A stretch of 64,000 nucleotides of DNA from Macrosoma leucophasiata (lineage: Eukaryota; Arthropoda; Insecta; Lepidoptera; Hedylidae), in NCBI GenBank assembly GCA_036365455.1, contig JAWQUS010000027.1:10930001-10994000 (forward strand), written 5' to 3'. Each line of letters starts with the position of its first letter. The stretch's first letter is position 1. The translations under genes and the position numbers were made by a program. The notes beneath the pieces are model-generated. The model searched no databases and had not been told where the DNA came from. It saw only the letters and a list, made by a program, of their open reading frames with translations. Of this stretch, positions 12,035 to 22,889 are shown in pieces.

Positions 12035-12403
12035 ATGAATGATGCCTGTAGGGTCTATGGGCTACAGTCAACATCTACAAAAGGGGTAATTTTTGGGAGT
12101 CGGTATAGACTTCCAATAAGACTTCTAAATATTCCTTTCCAAATTTATGACTTGATTTGCTCTTTGAAATTGAGTAAATCTGTATTCTGTTATTCTACAC
12201 TTTTTAATGATGCGATTTTGAGTGTTAATGTCGATAGCTTAGACGTCCGTTCAAAATTTGTTGAGTTCTGTCGACATACTGGATATCAACATGGTCTTTC
12301 AAACAATCATTCCACAAGTGACGAAGTAATCGGTGATCATACATTAAAAAACATACCTGCCTACATACAGTCGAACACAGAATCCTTTTTTGAAATCGAT
12401 TAA
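12035..12403 (+). CDS. Hypothetical 122-codon frame, doubtful
   Basis: The frame is open from ATG to TAA with a mixed, soluble-looking composition (Ser, Asn, Ile and some Cys and His) and no motif I know. Its first 15 codons overlap a sequence like the family A tail (GGGTCTATGGGCTACAGTCA), which argues for chance or for a transposon remnant. Confidence 0.15.
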   Translation: MNDACRVYGLQSTSTKGVIFGSRYRLPIRLLNIPFQIYDLICSLKLSKSVFCYSTLFNDAILSVNVDSLDVRSKFVEFCRHTGYQHGLSNNHSTSDEVIGDHTLKNIPAYIQSNTESFFEID

Positions 12404-13330
12404 AATCAACAATTTCTCGAAAGCGATGTACATTCGATATGAGCTCTAAGGATAATATAGGATCTATATATGAGATATTGCCGTTTAGTGGCAGAATGAT
12501 CAGGGATAGCGCTGCTGACTATGTTGTTCGTTCACTGAAGCTATAATATACTATTTAAGTATTTGTTAAAAAAACTTAACTTCTGTCTGATGTTTCAGTA
12601 TCAAAGATTAAGCTTGTCTTTATCTAAAGATATTTCGATAAAGCAATAGGTAAAGTTAATAGATCAAAATTACATTCAATTAATTAAACTAAGACCAAGA
12701 CTCGTGCAAAAAATTAAACCGGTTAAGTTCAAGGCATAAATAAACATACGGAAACGATGCCAAAACTAAAGTTGAAAGCTTTATATATTTTATCGCGATA
12801 TTTCCCTAAACGCTAAACATCAACAAATTAAAAACAAAATTATAAAATAATCTAAAACACTTTTTCAAATTCCTAAACTACCTACTATAGTCAGAAGAAC
12901 GTGGTCATAAGGTGTGTAGAAATATTATTAGGTACCTATGTCAAAAGGAGCGGACTTTGCTAAGATAAAAACATTAGGCTATATGGCATATTATTTTCAG
13001 TAAATTTAGGATTTAACTAGCTGCCCCAACAAACTTCATATTGCCTTAAAGCCATAAAAAAGTTATATGACAAAAAAATCGAAAAAAAATATTTCGGGAG
13101 AATCACCCTTACCAATACCCACCATATACGCAGAAAACTTCATAATGATCGGTCATCAACGATAATTAATGATGAAAAAAACACTGGTCGATGTTCAAAC
13201 GTGTGTAAGAGTAAAAAAATTATAATGTTGATAAAATAATGTGTGCCGTATTTATTGAGCCTAAATACACAATGATATATTTACGTATGTAACTAAAAGA
13301 AAACGCTTTTTTTTATTTTTTTACAATAGC

Positions 13331-13535
13331 CAGGGGCGGCTCTAGCTCGTGTAGCGCCTGTGTGCAATGAAACCCTGGGGCCTGGAGCCCTCTAGGCCTG
13401 AACATGATGGTCCAAGACGATGCTCTTGGACCATCATGGGATCATCTTAGGCGTCGCGGCGCTCCCTGAGATAGCTAAGAGACGGCGGCGCCCGTGTGCA
13501 CTGCACACCCTGCACTATAGGTTAAGCCGCCCCTG
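13331..13535. mobile_element. hAT-like MITE, 205 bp
   Basis: The perfect 8-bp target duplication ACAATAGC (13323-13330 and 13536-13543) flanks inverted ends CAGGGGCGGCT / AGCCGCCCCTG. The interior is GC-rich and has a 14-bp-arm palindrome (13405-13438). No coding capacity. Confidence 0.9.
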
Positions 13536-13667
13536 ACAATAGCTTACCGATATTTTCAGTAGCACCACGGCAGAGAATATGTAGTAATACCAAGGATTCC
13601 CATGTTGTTAATAATGATTCCGGACAGTGAAGTGTATAGTTACACTTCGATGACTTCATAATGTAAC

Positions 13668-13930
13668 CACTAGTGGTAGAGCTCCAGTGACGGAGCGGCG
13701 TAGACATCACCGCATTATCTTATCTATTTGCCGCCAAGTGGATGTGTCGTGTATCTATCAATGTCGAAGTATCATGTTCCGGTTAGGTCCATCTTGTCAG
13801 CTTAGGTCGGGAATGGTAACACATCTGCATTGAAATCTGTGGATTTTAGGTATGTATGTAGATGTTCATATTCTACAGTGCTCATTTGCCATCAATGTGA
13901 ACTGCATGCTTTTTTCCACTTTTTTATGTA
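13668..13930 (+). mobile_element. Family A element, left of an inverted pair
   Basis: AGTGGTAGAGCTCCAGTGAC to GTGAACTGCATGC; it meets 13930-14212 tail to tail. Confidence 0.8.
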
Positions 13931-14212
13931 AGGAAGGTGACAAACAAGCATGCTGCTCACAATTTTAAATAAAGAATGCAGCCTATAGACATCTACATAA
14001 AAACCAGAGGTCAAAACTGAGATCCGTTGCCACCCCTGAGACCTAAGGTGTCATGTCTCTGTGATAGTTATTACGGGGCCATACACTACCATCTAAACGG
14101 AACACGATAGTGCCGAACACTACCATTTAGCGGCAGATAGGTTTGGTAATGCGGTGATCCCTACGCCCTCGAGCTCCTACACTTGGAATTCTTCCACCAG
14201 TAGAACTTCGTG
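13930..14212 (-). mobile_element. Family A element, right of an inverted pair
   Basis: GACAAACAAGCATGCTGCTC to TTCTTCCACCAGTAGA, complete but worn. Confidence 0.8.
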
Positions 14213-14214
14213 AT

Positions 14215-15590
14215 AATTACCTATAATAAAAAATATAACTACCGAACGGTCCTTCTAGATATTTATCGGTTCCACTTTGGACCATACCTTGGAACATTTC
14301 ACAGTGCAGCACAGTACACGGGGTGACACGGGTAAGAAGAATAAAGATTAAAATAACTTTTTTTTTTAAACTAAAGAAAACTTTGTGTACCGTACCTTCT
14401 TTCTAATGTTAAAATATCTACAATTTTAAAAAGTCACACAATTATAAAGAGATAAAGTTTATAACTTTGTTTGTTTGGATGTAGGGGGGTTAATAAAAAA
14501 TAGGTTTGACTTCAATTTAAAAATAGTGGCGAATAGATGAACATGAAATTAAAGTATTCAGAAAAACAAAATTTTTGTCTTTTCTATAATTACATCTGAA
14601 TCAAGCACTAATTGAGATATAAAATTAAAAACTAACTTTTTATTTTTCTTCATTAGTTACACAACTTACACATTACGTTAGATATTGTTTTTTTTTTTAA
14701 TCGTTTGTATTCCTATTGAACGACTGTTTGTACTATTAGTTATTACTTCAAAAATAAAAAGTAAACATTTCGATTTATGGAATCACCTCGTCATCATAAT
14801 AAGTAAGTACCTAGTTAAAGTAATTAAGTATGTTTAATTAATTTGCTCTCGAATGGATTATGCAGGTCAAGTCAAGCATTTCTTTAGAAAATGAGGTTCA
14901 CTTTCACCAAAGTGATAGGTATGAGGAGTAAAAAAATAATTCACAACGCGTAGTCTGCCTCATGTCGCGATACCTGTAACCACGCGACGCGATATACATA
15001 TAACTAACTGTTCTTGTATCAAAAATGTACGTGAAACCTACCCAAACGAGTGATAATAATAAGTAGGTATGAGCTTTTTGTAGAGTACAGAAATTCCTTA
15101 CACTACAAAACTACTACAACTACTAAAGCCAGAGTTTATTTGTTTGACTAATTACATATGTGTGTACGGGGTGTACCTATTATAGGGTGTATCTATATAG
15201 TACTAATACTAATATGGCACAGAATATGGAATGCAGTTACACCCCTATGAGTGATGTGTAAAAGTCTTTAATAGACTAACTCAGTAAGTTACAAACAATT
15301 GCTTATGGATTTGTTGCCTCCAAAATTCGGTATTAAGATTAAATAACATAAATTCACTTTAAGAGAGAATTAAGATAATTTCTAAATTAATACCTGTAGA
15401 TAATTTACGAAAATTGTGGCCTATTTGATATAAAAACTAGCAGTTATTAAAAATTTTACTTAAGTTCACCGAGTATTTACAAACAATATTAGGTATTAAC
15501 TATTATCATTTTACCTTGAATGGAGTTCACTTATAATTTTATTCATCCGAAAATCAAGCGCATACCTATAGACAAAATCATTCCACTACA
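14215..15590. other. AT-rich intergenic DNA, nothing recognised
   Basis: T and A runs, with stop codons in all frames. Confidence 0.5.
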
Positions 15591-15592
15591 AT

Positions 15593-15765
15593 TATAAAGT
15601 AAAGTCCCCCTATTTTCTTTATTTGCATGAATTCATGCGCTAATCCCGGAGAGTAGTGAACAGATTTTGATCCTGATTGAAATGTTTGAAACAGGGATTT
15701 CAGAGAAAAGTTTATATTCTATAATAAATGCTATCCGTGCGAAGCCGGGCCGGGTCGCTACTCAT
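15593..15765 (+). repeat. Family N repeat (second copy)
   Basis: ATTATAAAGTAAAGTCCCCC to CCGTGCGAAGCCGGGCCGGG and GTCGCTACT. Confidence 0.62.
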
Positions 15766-15819
15766 TAATATACAGGTAAAGTAAAACATAAAAAAGCATC
15801 ATGTGCATATAATAATATA

Positions 15820-15890
15820 ATAATGGCAACCCATTATACGTCCCACTGCTGGGCACGAGTCTCTCCCCTTTTTGAAGGAAGGCCATTATC
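15820..15890 (+). repeat. Family B 5' fragment
   Basis: AATGGCAACCCATTATACGT then GGGCACGAGTCTCTCCCCTT, the first 70 bp of the family. Confidence 0.7.
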
Positions 15891-16226
15891 ATTTGCTTGA
15901 AAAATGATAATTACAATGGAGATCAATAAGATTTTAGAGGAGCATTTAAATATTAGGTTTATCCGTTATTAAAATATCATTAGATAAGAAAGATCTCGAA
16001 TCAAAGTCCGATTGTGTTCACACTAGTGACTAAATCGAATTTGATGTCGAAAAGGTCAAACGTGATGATAAAATATTATTTTAATTGACCGATTATCACT
16101 AATTGCGTAATTACCACATGTATTCTGATATATGTATTGAAATTAATAGATATTGTTCTTATCGTTGTTTTGTGTTCTTTGTCTTCTGTTAACATCACGC
16201 TCGAGAGCGTTTTAGTGATGCCGCAC

Positions 16227-16749
16227 TATCGATAGATACATAGATTGATCTCGAAAATCGGTTAAGATATCGATAGGACTATAGATAGTATCGATACTAT
16301 CGATCGTACCGATATTATATAAAATTCGGTACCTAATACTATTAATAATCTGCAACAGTATCGATAGTAGGTATTTAATTTGATAGTGGCTGTGTTATCA
16401 ATACTAACAACTTCCTGACAACTTAAATATCGTTACTATCGACAGTATCAATACTAACGATAGTATTGGACTATCGATAGTTGTTTATATTTCGATAGTA
16501 TTAAATAAGGTTTAATACTTACTTCATACTCAGTTTGTAGAAACACCTTACTAAATGCTGTTGATACCACAAATACTATTAGAATAGGTATACTTACTAT
16601 CGATAGTATCAATATTTATGCTGTCAGGGACGAATATACTATCGATAGTACCGTTAGCACAATGTCTATCAAAATTAAATACCATCGATACTATCGATGC
16701 TTTTGCATCAATGGTCATCAATAGTATTTCCATATCTAAACTATCGATA
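16227..16749. repeat. Cluster of TATCGATA palindromes
   Basis: Eight exact TATCGATA words start at 16227, 16268, 16289, 16359, 16472, 16598, 16640 and 16742, with many near matches (ATCGATAC, CGATAGTA) between. Spacing is irregular, so it is a decayed minisatellite or a binding-site cluster. TATCGATA is the DREF site of Drosophila, and CGATA the BEAF-32 core. Confidence 0.7.
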
Positions 16750-17241
16750 GTCTTATCGTATCATATAGACGGCATCACTTTATATATTGTAGGTACAAAG
16801 TTGAATACCGCACGAGACTCAAATAAATATCGATCGATCGCTACTCGTAATTAATGAATAAAAAAAATATGTTGCAATGTAATTATAGGTAATTCATTCT
16901 CATTTTTAACTTCACAGCTTATTTTTCACGCAAAATGTAGTTATTTATTTTTATAATTATTATTAAAGAATGTCTAACATTGTAGTCATCAAAATGTCTA
17001 AATTTCTTTAATTTTTCTAACTACCCACTAAAAGTAAAAGTTAATTTTTAATCGGGACATTGAATTACTTATATTTATCACGTTACGTGATGTTTTTGTT
17101 TATGATAACCAGTTGTGTCCGATGAATTGTGATGATGATAACACAGTCAGTGAGCATTAATTAACATTCACTGTTTGACGTACTTACAAATAATTATTTA
17201 AATATGTGATTGTCGAATAATAAATTATTTCTGTAACAATA

Positions 17242-17568
17242 ATGAAAGATTCAATCGTTAACGTGCTCAGTTCGTGTTTTAATATCAGTGTGAATGTGTG
17301 TACGCGTGTTGTTTTAATTATAATCAGTGCATGTGTGTACCAAGGATTTGTTTTGGTTGAAGTGTTGTTAAACAACTCTAATGTGTGGTATCCTTTGGTG
17401 TTGTCTAAATCAATAGTTAAACTTCAGAGCCAATTGGTCGACGTTGTTGGTTTCGCTTTTACTGTGTTATCTATCAAGGTACCAAGTATTTTATGGTTAC
17501 TTTCCTTCCTTGCTTACCTTTACGTGTTTTTACTATCTCAGTTATTAAGTTATAATATGGCAAATTGA
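17242..17568 (+). CDS. Hypothetical small hydrophobic protein (108 codons), doubtful
   Basis: I do not recognise this frame. It starts with an ATG in fair context and runs 108 codons with up to three hydrophobic stretches (about residues 22-43, 64-80 and 83-102), rich in Val, Leu and Ser. It sits in AT-rich DNA outside the recognised repeats, 6 kb upstream of FAAH2. T-rich DNA easily yields such chance frames, so it may mean nothing; it could also hold part of an exon. Confidence 0.15.
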   Translation: MKDSIVNVLSSCFNISVNVCTRVVLIIISACVYQGFVLVEVLLNNSNVWYPLVLSKSIVKLQSQLVDVVGFAFTVLSIKVPSILWLLSFLAYLYVFLLSQLLSYNMAN

Positions 17569-17619
17569 ACAGACTTTTTTGACACATTTTAGACTAAGTG
17601 AAAAGAAAAAAAAGTAGTC

Positions 17620-19645
17620 CCTACTTAATATTATAAATGCGAAAGTTACCCTGTCTGTACGTCTGTCTACCTTTTCACGTCCAAACGACTGAACCGATTT
17701 TTAATGAAATTTGGTACAGAGATAGAGCGGACTTTGAGAAAGAACATAGGCTACTTAGTTTTTTTTTTTTTTTTTTTTTTTTTATGTCTGAAGACTGACA
17801 GACAAGCAAACGGGCCACCTGATGGAAAGTGGTCACCGTCGCCTATGAACATTTGCAACACCAGGGGAGTTGCCAACGCGCTGCCAGCCCTGAAGGACTC
17901 TTTTGACGCCATTTTTGAAGAACCCCATATTGTAGCACCTAGGGAACACCTCAGAGGGAAGTTCGTTCCACAATTTACACGTTCTGGGCAGGAACGAACG
18001 TGAAAACCGCACCGTTGAGCACTGCCAGGTGTCCAGTCGGTGTGGGTGGAACTTCTCTCTTCGGCGGGTAGTACGGTGTAGGAAAAGAGACGGTGGCACC
18101 ATGTCAAACAGTTCCGCAGAGCACTCACCATTGTAGAGACGGTACAACACGCACAGACTCCCAATGTCTCTGCGCAGGCTCAGATGTTCGAGCCTGTCGG
18201 TAAGTCCTGGATCGTTAACAATACGAACGGCGCGTTTTTGTAGGGAGTCAAGTGGACCAAGCTGGTATTTGGGGGCTCCCGCCCACAAATGAGAGCAGTA
18301 TTCCAGATGGGGCCGCACTTGGGCCTTATAAAGCTGTAGTAGCTGCCCCGATGTGAAATACTGCCTCGCTTTGTTAAGCACCCCCAACTTTTTGGATGCC
18401 AACTTGGTCTTACACTCAATGTGACTCCCGAATTGCACTTCGTTCGATATGTCAACGCCCAGGATACCGATACTCTTATCAACGGCGAGCGGAATGCCCT
18501 GGAACTGTGGTGCTACAATGAATGGGGTTTTTTTTGCGGTGAACGCGCAGACTTGTGTCTTCGAGGGGTTAAACTGTACTAAATTAAGTCGACCCCAATC
18601 CGAGACCCGCTCCAGAGAGTGCTCGATTTCAGACACAAGTCTAGTCCTGCTTTCCTCGATAAGTGTCCGAGAGGCATTTGCACGGCTAGTGTAGTGTGCA
18701 TCTCCCGTACTATCATCGGCATAGCAATGAAAATTGGAGTTTTGCTCCAATATTTCATTGATATGCAGAAGAAAAAGCGTGGGAGATAACACAGAGCCTT
18801 GCGGCACACCAGCGTTGATAGGTAGTCTGTCTGAGCGCTGACCGTCAACTAAGACTTGTATATAACGCTCAGACAGAAAGCTGGCTGTCCAGTTGCATAG
18901 CCTCTCGGGAAGACCGTAGGATGGAAGTTTCGCGAGGAGTGCCCTGTGCCAGACCCGGTCAAAGGCCTTAGCAATGTCCAGGCTTACAGCCAATGCCTCC
19001 CCACTCTTGTCCAAGGCGTGGGACCAATGGTGCGTGAGATATACTAGAAGATCACCAGCAGATCTGCCATGACGAAATCCATATTGGCGGTCACTGATCA
19101 GCTGATGATCCTCTAGATACTGCAGCAGTTGAGTATTGATCACACGCTCCATGACTTTACAGAGTAGGGAGGTTATTGCTATGGGCCTATAATTGGCCGG
19201 GTCACTGCGATCCCCTTTTTTGGGTATCGGGTGCACGAGGGCGGTCTTCCACGCAGACGGTACGGTTCTTTGATCGTAGGAAAGCGAGAACAGGCGCGTC
19301 AGAACGGGGGTCAGCTCGGGAGCGCACATCTTCAACACCACCGCAGGGACGGAGTCCGGCCCACTCGACTTCTTGACGTCAAGGGATAAAAGAGCTCGCC
19401 TGACGTTCTTCTGAGTGAATTTGACGTCAGGCATAGAGCTTTCACAGCGCGGGATGGTAGGCGCTGTGATACCCATGTCGTCAAGAGTCGAGTTTGAGGC
19501 AAAGAGGCTGCCCAGAAGGTCAGCTTTCTCTTTTGCCGTGTGGGCCAGGCTATCGTCAATTTTACGCAGTGGTGGGAAAGATGACCGACAAAAATTATAT
19601 AATAATAGTTATTTATAGAACGATATCCACGCGGGCAACGGTTAT
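17620..19645 (+). repeat. Family F repeat split by the CR1-like LINE
   Basis: The left part (17620-17757) stops at AGGCTACTTAGTT and the right part resumes after 19586 with AGTTATTTATAGAACGATAT and CCACGCGGGCAACG. Confidence 0.75.
17758..19586 (-). mobile_element. CR1-like non-LTR retrotransposon, 5' truncated, open reverse transcriptase frame
   Basis: The minus strand has one uninterrupted frame of over 547 codons (17833-19476, open up to about 19580). It contains the usual order of reverse transcriptase blocks: SSGPDSVPAVVLK, ANYRPIAITS, QYGFRHGRSAGD, VSLDIAKAFDRVWH, NAGVPQGSVLSPTLF and catalytic CYADD. A C-terminal region typical of CR1/Zenon-type elements follows (HLEYCSHLWAGAP; HPHRLDTW). 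The endonuclease half is missing. The 3' end is a poly(A) run seen as poly(T) at 17760-17783, preceded by the tail that the family A repeats share. The intact frame suggests a recent insertion. It interrupts a family F repeat. Confidence 0.93.
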
Positions 19646-19814
19646 TTAATTATAAATTAAACAATTCTGTCAAGATTATGCCAATTGAAAGAAAGAAAGA
19701 AAAATAATCTTTGACTTGCCCAACCAACTCGTATATGAAGTAAATGAAGAAGGCAAAGATATTCTTATAATATCTTTGGAAGAAGAGGCCAGAAATTACA
19801 ACAATATGTGGTTG

Positions 19815-20060
19815 CTGGTCGTGGAGTTCCAGCGAGGATGTAGGCACCACTATCACATTACCATATCTATCTGCCACTAAATAAATGGTAGTGTTGCATA
19901 GTGTTCCAGTTAGAATTTAAGGTCTCATAATTTCTGTGAGAGAGACGAAACAACTTAGACTTCAAAAGTGGCATCACTTCTGCATTTTTTATCTTTGTTT
20001 TTTATGCATATGTCTATAATACTACAGTATTCACATAGATACCTACCACCCATGTGCTTT
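19815..20060 (+). mobile_element. Family A element, worn
   Basis: GTGGAGTTCCAGCGAGGATG to CACCCATGTGCTTTTTTAAG; many substitutions. Confidence 0.65.
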
Positions 20061-20089
20061 TTTAAGAAAAATCGACAGAAAAATTTGCC

Positions 20090-20163
20090 TTGAGACGGGG
20101 CTTGAACTCGCAACCACTGGGAATCTAGTCCAGCCGCTCTTCCAGCTAAGCTGCCGAAGTTTT
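20090..20163 (-). repeat. tRNA-like sequence (family E), worn copy
   Basis: The minus strand shares GGAAGAGCGGCTGGACTAGA and TTCCCAGT with 49366-49437; the T arm and acceptor carry mismatches. Confidence 0.55.
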
Positions 20164-20240
20164 ACTGCGATAAAAAAAATATTTAAAAAAACAATCATGT
20201 GCATATTGTGCATGCTTGTTGATGAATTGATGATTATTAG

Positions 20241-20504
20241 TGATAGCAGGCCACTACACTACGCAGGAGTCCTGGGTTCGATTCCCAGGTCGGGGTCTAT
20301 TAGAGATAAGAGTGTAAAATCCCTCATCTCTGGTTCATAAGGGACTTTTCCATTTTCTGGAAGTTTCCCAGTACCTCGGAGTTTGATTATGTGCCCGGAG
20401 AAATGGAAAACGTAACCTACAAAACGAAAGTGTTTGTATGTATGCTTGAATGCATGAATTTACGTATGCCTACCCTTTCGGGGATTACAGGCGTGAAGTT
20501 ACGC
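20241..20504 (+). mobile_element. Family D SINE
   Basis: Box B GGTTCGATTCC, the TTTTCCATTTTCTGGAAG body and the CGGGGATTACAGGCGTGAAG tail are present; the box A part is shortened and about 30 bp in the body is missing. Confidence 0.82.
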
Positions 20505-20593
20505 TTGTTGATATCATAAAAAAATGCTTTTGCTTCGTTTAGGTACGTATCACGCCTAACGTTTATTTTTCCAAAGCACTACAACCATTATTT

Positions 20594-20812
20594 GACGACC
20601 CGGTTAGTCCAGCGGTGTGAGATGACCGTTTGATTCGAAGGGTGGCGGGTTCGATCCCCGCACCGGGACAAATATTTGTATGGCCTACAGATATTTGTTT
20701 CGGGTCTGGGTGTTTGTGTATGTGTTGTATGTATACAACGGCACCCACGACACAGGTTTATACCTACCTAATGTGGGGCTGTGAGTGTAAGCGTATTTTA
20801 TTTATTTATTTT
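20594..20812 (+). mobile_element. Family C tRNA-derived SINE
   Basis: The head GACGACCCGGTTAGTCCAGC holds a box A region, and GGGTTCGATCCCCGC a perfect box B; the 5' and 3' ends of this part (ACCCGG, CCGGG) can pair like an acceptor stem. The body contains GGTCTGGGTGTTTGTGTATG, and the tail GGGGCTGTGAGTGTAAGCGT. Confidence 0.87.
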
Positions 20813-21076
20813 TTATTTTAATTATTATCAATTACTAGTACTCAATATTTGGCCTGGTTAATTTAGGTACTTACCGACTATGTTTACGTATTTGGCAACA
20901 ATGTGAGAAGCATAGTAATCAACTAAGAATAACGGTCAGTTATAAGTATAATGGAACAATACTCAATCAAGTGCCGAACCATAGTTTATTTTAGTGCCAA
21001 CATTTGTTTATTGGACGTTAACATTTAAATTTCTTACAGTTAATAAGGTCCTCTAGTCTACATTAATTTATAATCT

Positions 21077-21221
21077 TCGGGTGAGATTTACAGGCCGCAC
21101 TACGACTTTACTATCAGCAAAGTATGCTAGATCTGTCAAAATTCATACTGTACTGACAGTTCTAAGCTTATCTACTTTGCTCAAAGTAAAGTCGTAGTGC
21201 GGTCTGTGAATCTCTCACTTA
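21077..21221. mobile_element. Hairpin MITE, type J
   Basis: Inverted arms: GTGAGATTTACAGGCCGCAC at the left and its complement (GTGCGGTCTGTGAATCTCTC region) at the right, with inner pairing of CAAAGTA and TACTTTG segments. A second copy is at 58667-58812. Confidence 0.75.
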
Positions 21222-21231
21222 GCCTGGGTTT

Positions 21232-21447
21232 TTTAAATCGAATATCTCTATCCAAGACTAAGCCTGGGTTGCGCCAAGATATTTGTTGAAATTAAAGTTA
21301 CCTATTGTAACGTTTCACATCCTTCTCTAACTTAAAGAAATCTGTTAAAGTTAGAGAAGGATGTGAAATGTTTCAATAGGTAACTTTAACAAATATGTTG
21401 GTGCAACCCAGGCTTAGTTTTGGATTGAGATATTCGATTAAAATGAG
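21232..21447. mobile_element. Long hairpin element, type I with outer arms
   Basis: The outer arms AATCGAATATCTC (21236) and GAGATATTCGATT (about 21427) enclose inner arms that start AGCCTGGGTTG and end CAACCCAGGCT. The core arms TCCTTCTCTAACTT and AAGTTAGAGAAGGA flank a loop near 21340. The whole could fold into a nearly continuous stem of about 100 bp. Confidence 0.75.
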
Positions 21448-21574
21448 TTGGAATTAATTTTAAATTAGTGTAGAATTAACTGTTGGTTAATTATTTGTAG
21501 GCTGTAACATAGAAATCCATAATATATAGTAATATAGGTATGTATGTATTTTTTTAAAATAAAATACGAAAAAA

Positions 21575-21766
21575 TTAATAATTACACTCACAGCCCCCAC
21601 TAAATCTGTGCCGTGGGTTCCGTTGTACACACACAACACATACACAAATACCCAGACCCGAAACAAATATCTGTAGGCCATACAAATATTTATCCCGGTG
21701 CGGGGATCGAACCCGCGACCCTACGAATCGACGGTCGTCTCACACCACTGGACGAATCGGGTCGTC
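21575..21766 (-). mobile_element. Family C SINE
   Basis: Minus-strand copy; box B reads GGGTTCGATCCCCGC. Nearly complete from head to tail. Confidence 0.86.
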
Positions 21767-22332
21767 ATACTATAAATATTACAACATAAAAGACATTTGT
21801 GCACAAGCCACAAACAAATGACACAGTTCAGACATCACGTATTGTTACAACTTAACGTAGGCACTTAAACTACTTTTATTAAGTTTTATGGTCTTACATG
21901 GCGTGATGACAGTAAGTACAGTAACCTTGCTACACATTAAAATTTGAACAGTTTTTTCATCGCTATTTATTACTTAATAATTATGTTTGCGTGAATGTAT
22001 AATTACATCAACGTTTCACCCCATCACTGTAATCAATCGAGTCTGGTGGTACCACGCGTGCTCATGGGCCTAATCATAAATTATAAAGAACAAAGATATC
22101 ATAATTAAAAACTTATTAAAATTATACATTTTCCTTATTTTTAATCAAGAATTAAAATAGCAATAGCTTAACGTTTTTTTTTGGAATGCTGTTTATTTAG
22201 AATGACTTTATTATTTTTTTAACCCAATCAATAATAAATCCTCTACCTCAGCCCCATTAATAATTCTAGGAGAGCTTTTCCATAAATCAAGCATTAAAAC
22301 TACAAAGCTATGGATGCATATTCTTTTATGCA

Positions 22333-22545
22333 ATGAAGGTGGGCAACAGGCATGCAGTTCTATATAGGAATTTTAGCATATAGAAATCCACACAAAAAAA
22401 ACCAGTGGTCAAAATATAGAAAGTTTGTGTTCGAGCCTTTTAAGTAGTTTTCCGGCAGATAGACTGACATAAGGTAACGCGGTAGTGCCTAGTGTCCCTA
22501 CGCGCTCAAGCTCTGATCCTTGAACTTTACCAATATCTTTGCGAA
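22333..22545 (-). mobile_element. Family A element, worn
   Basis: GGGCAACAGGCATGCAGTTC to CTTGAACTTTACCA with deletions in the middle. Confidence 0.65.
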
Positions 22546-22607
22546 CATTGGGATTTAGATATGTAGTAAGAGTGGATATGCGAACAAAGCATTAATTTTA
22601 TGTAGAA

Positions 22608-22885
22608 CTAGCTGTGCTAGACTCCGTCCGCGTGAGAATTTATGATTGTTCAGTATCTACCCGGACGAAGTCAGGGGCGCAGCTAGTATAAAAGTAACCT
22701 AAATTAAAAAGTCTGAAAGTCCCGTCAAAATCGGCACAGCCGTTCCCGAGATTAGCGGGAACAAACAGACAGACAGACAAAAATTGTTTTGGTATATGTA
22801 CCGTGTATACATACATATGCATTTAGTAAAAAGCGGTTATTTTTATATTACAAACAGACTCTCCAATTTTATTTATTTGTATAGA
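22608..22885 (+). repeat. Family G repeat
   Basis: ACTAGCTGTGCTAGACTCCG to TCCAATTTTATTTATTTGTA; one unit only. Confidence 0.75.
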
Positions 22886-22889
22886 TGTA

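Noticed and set aside
16551..16854. Frames of 60-78 codons on both strands
   Set aside because: They come from the TATCGATA array, whose palindromes avoid stop codons.
17751..18164. Minus-strand 137-codon frame ending in a lysine run
   Set aside because: It is an alternative frame of the CR1-like LINE ending in its poly(A).
20563..20821. Overlapping frames of about 60 codons on both strands, also at 21487 and 24634
   Set aside because: They are translations of family C SINEs and recur wherever that repeat occurs.
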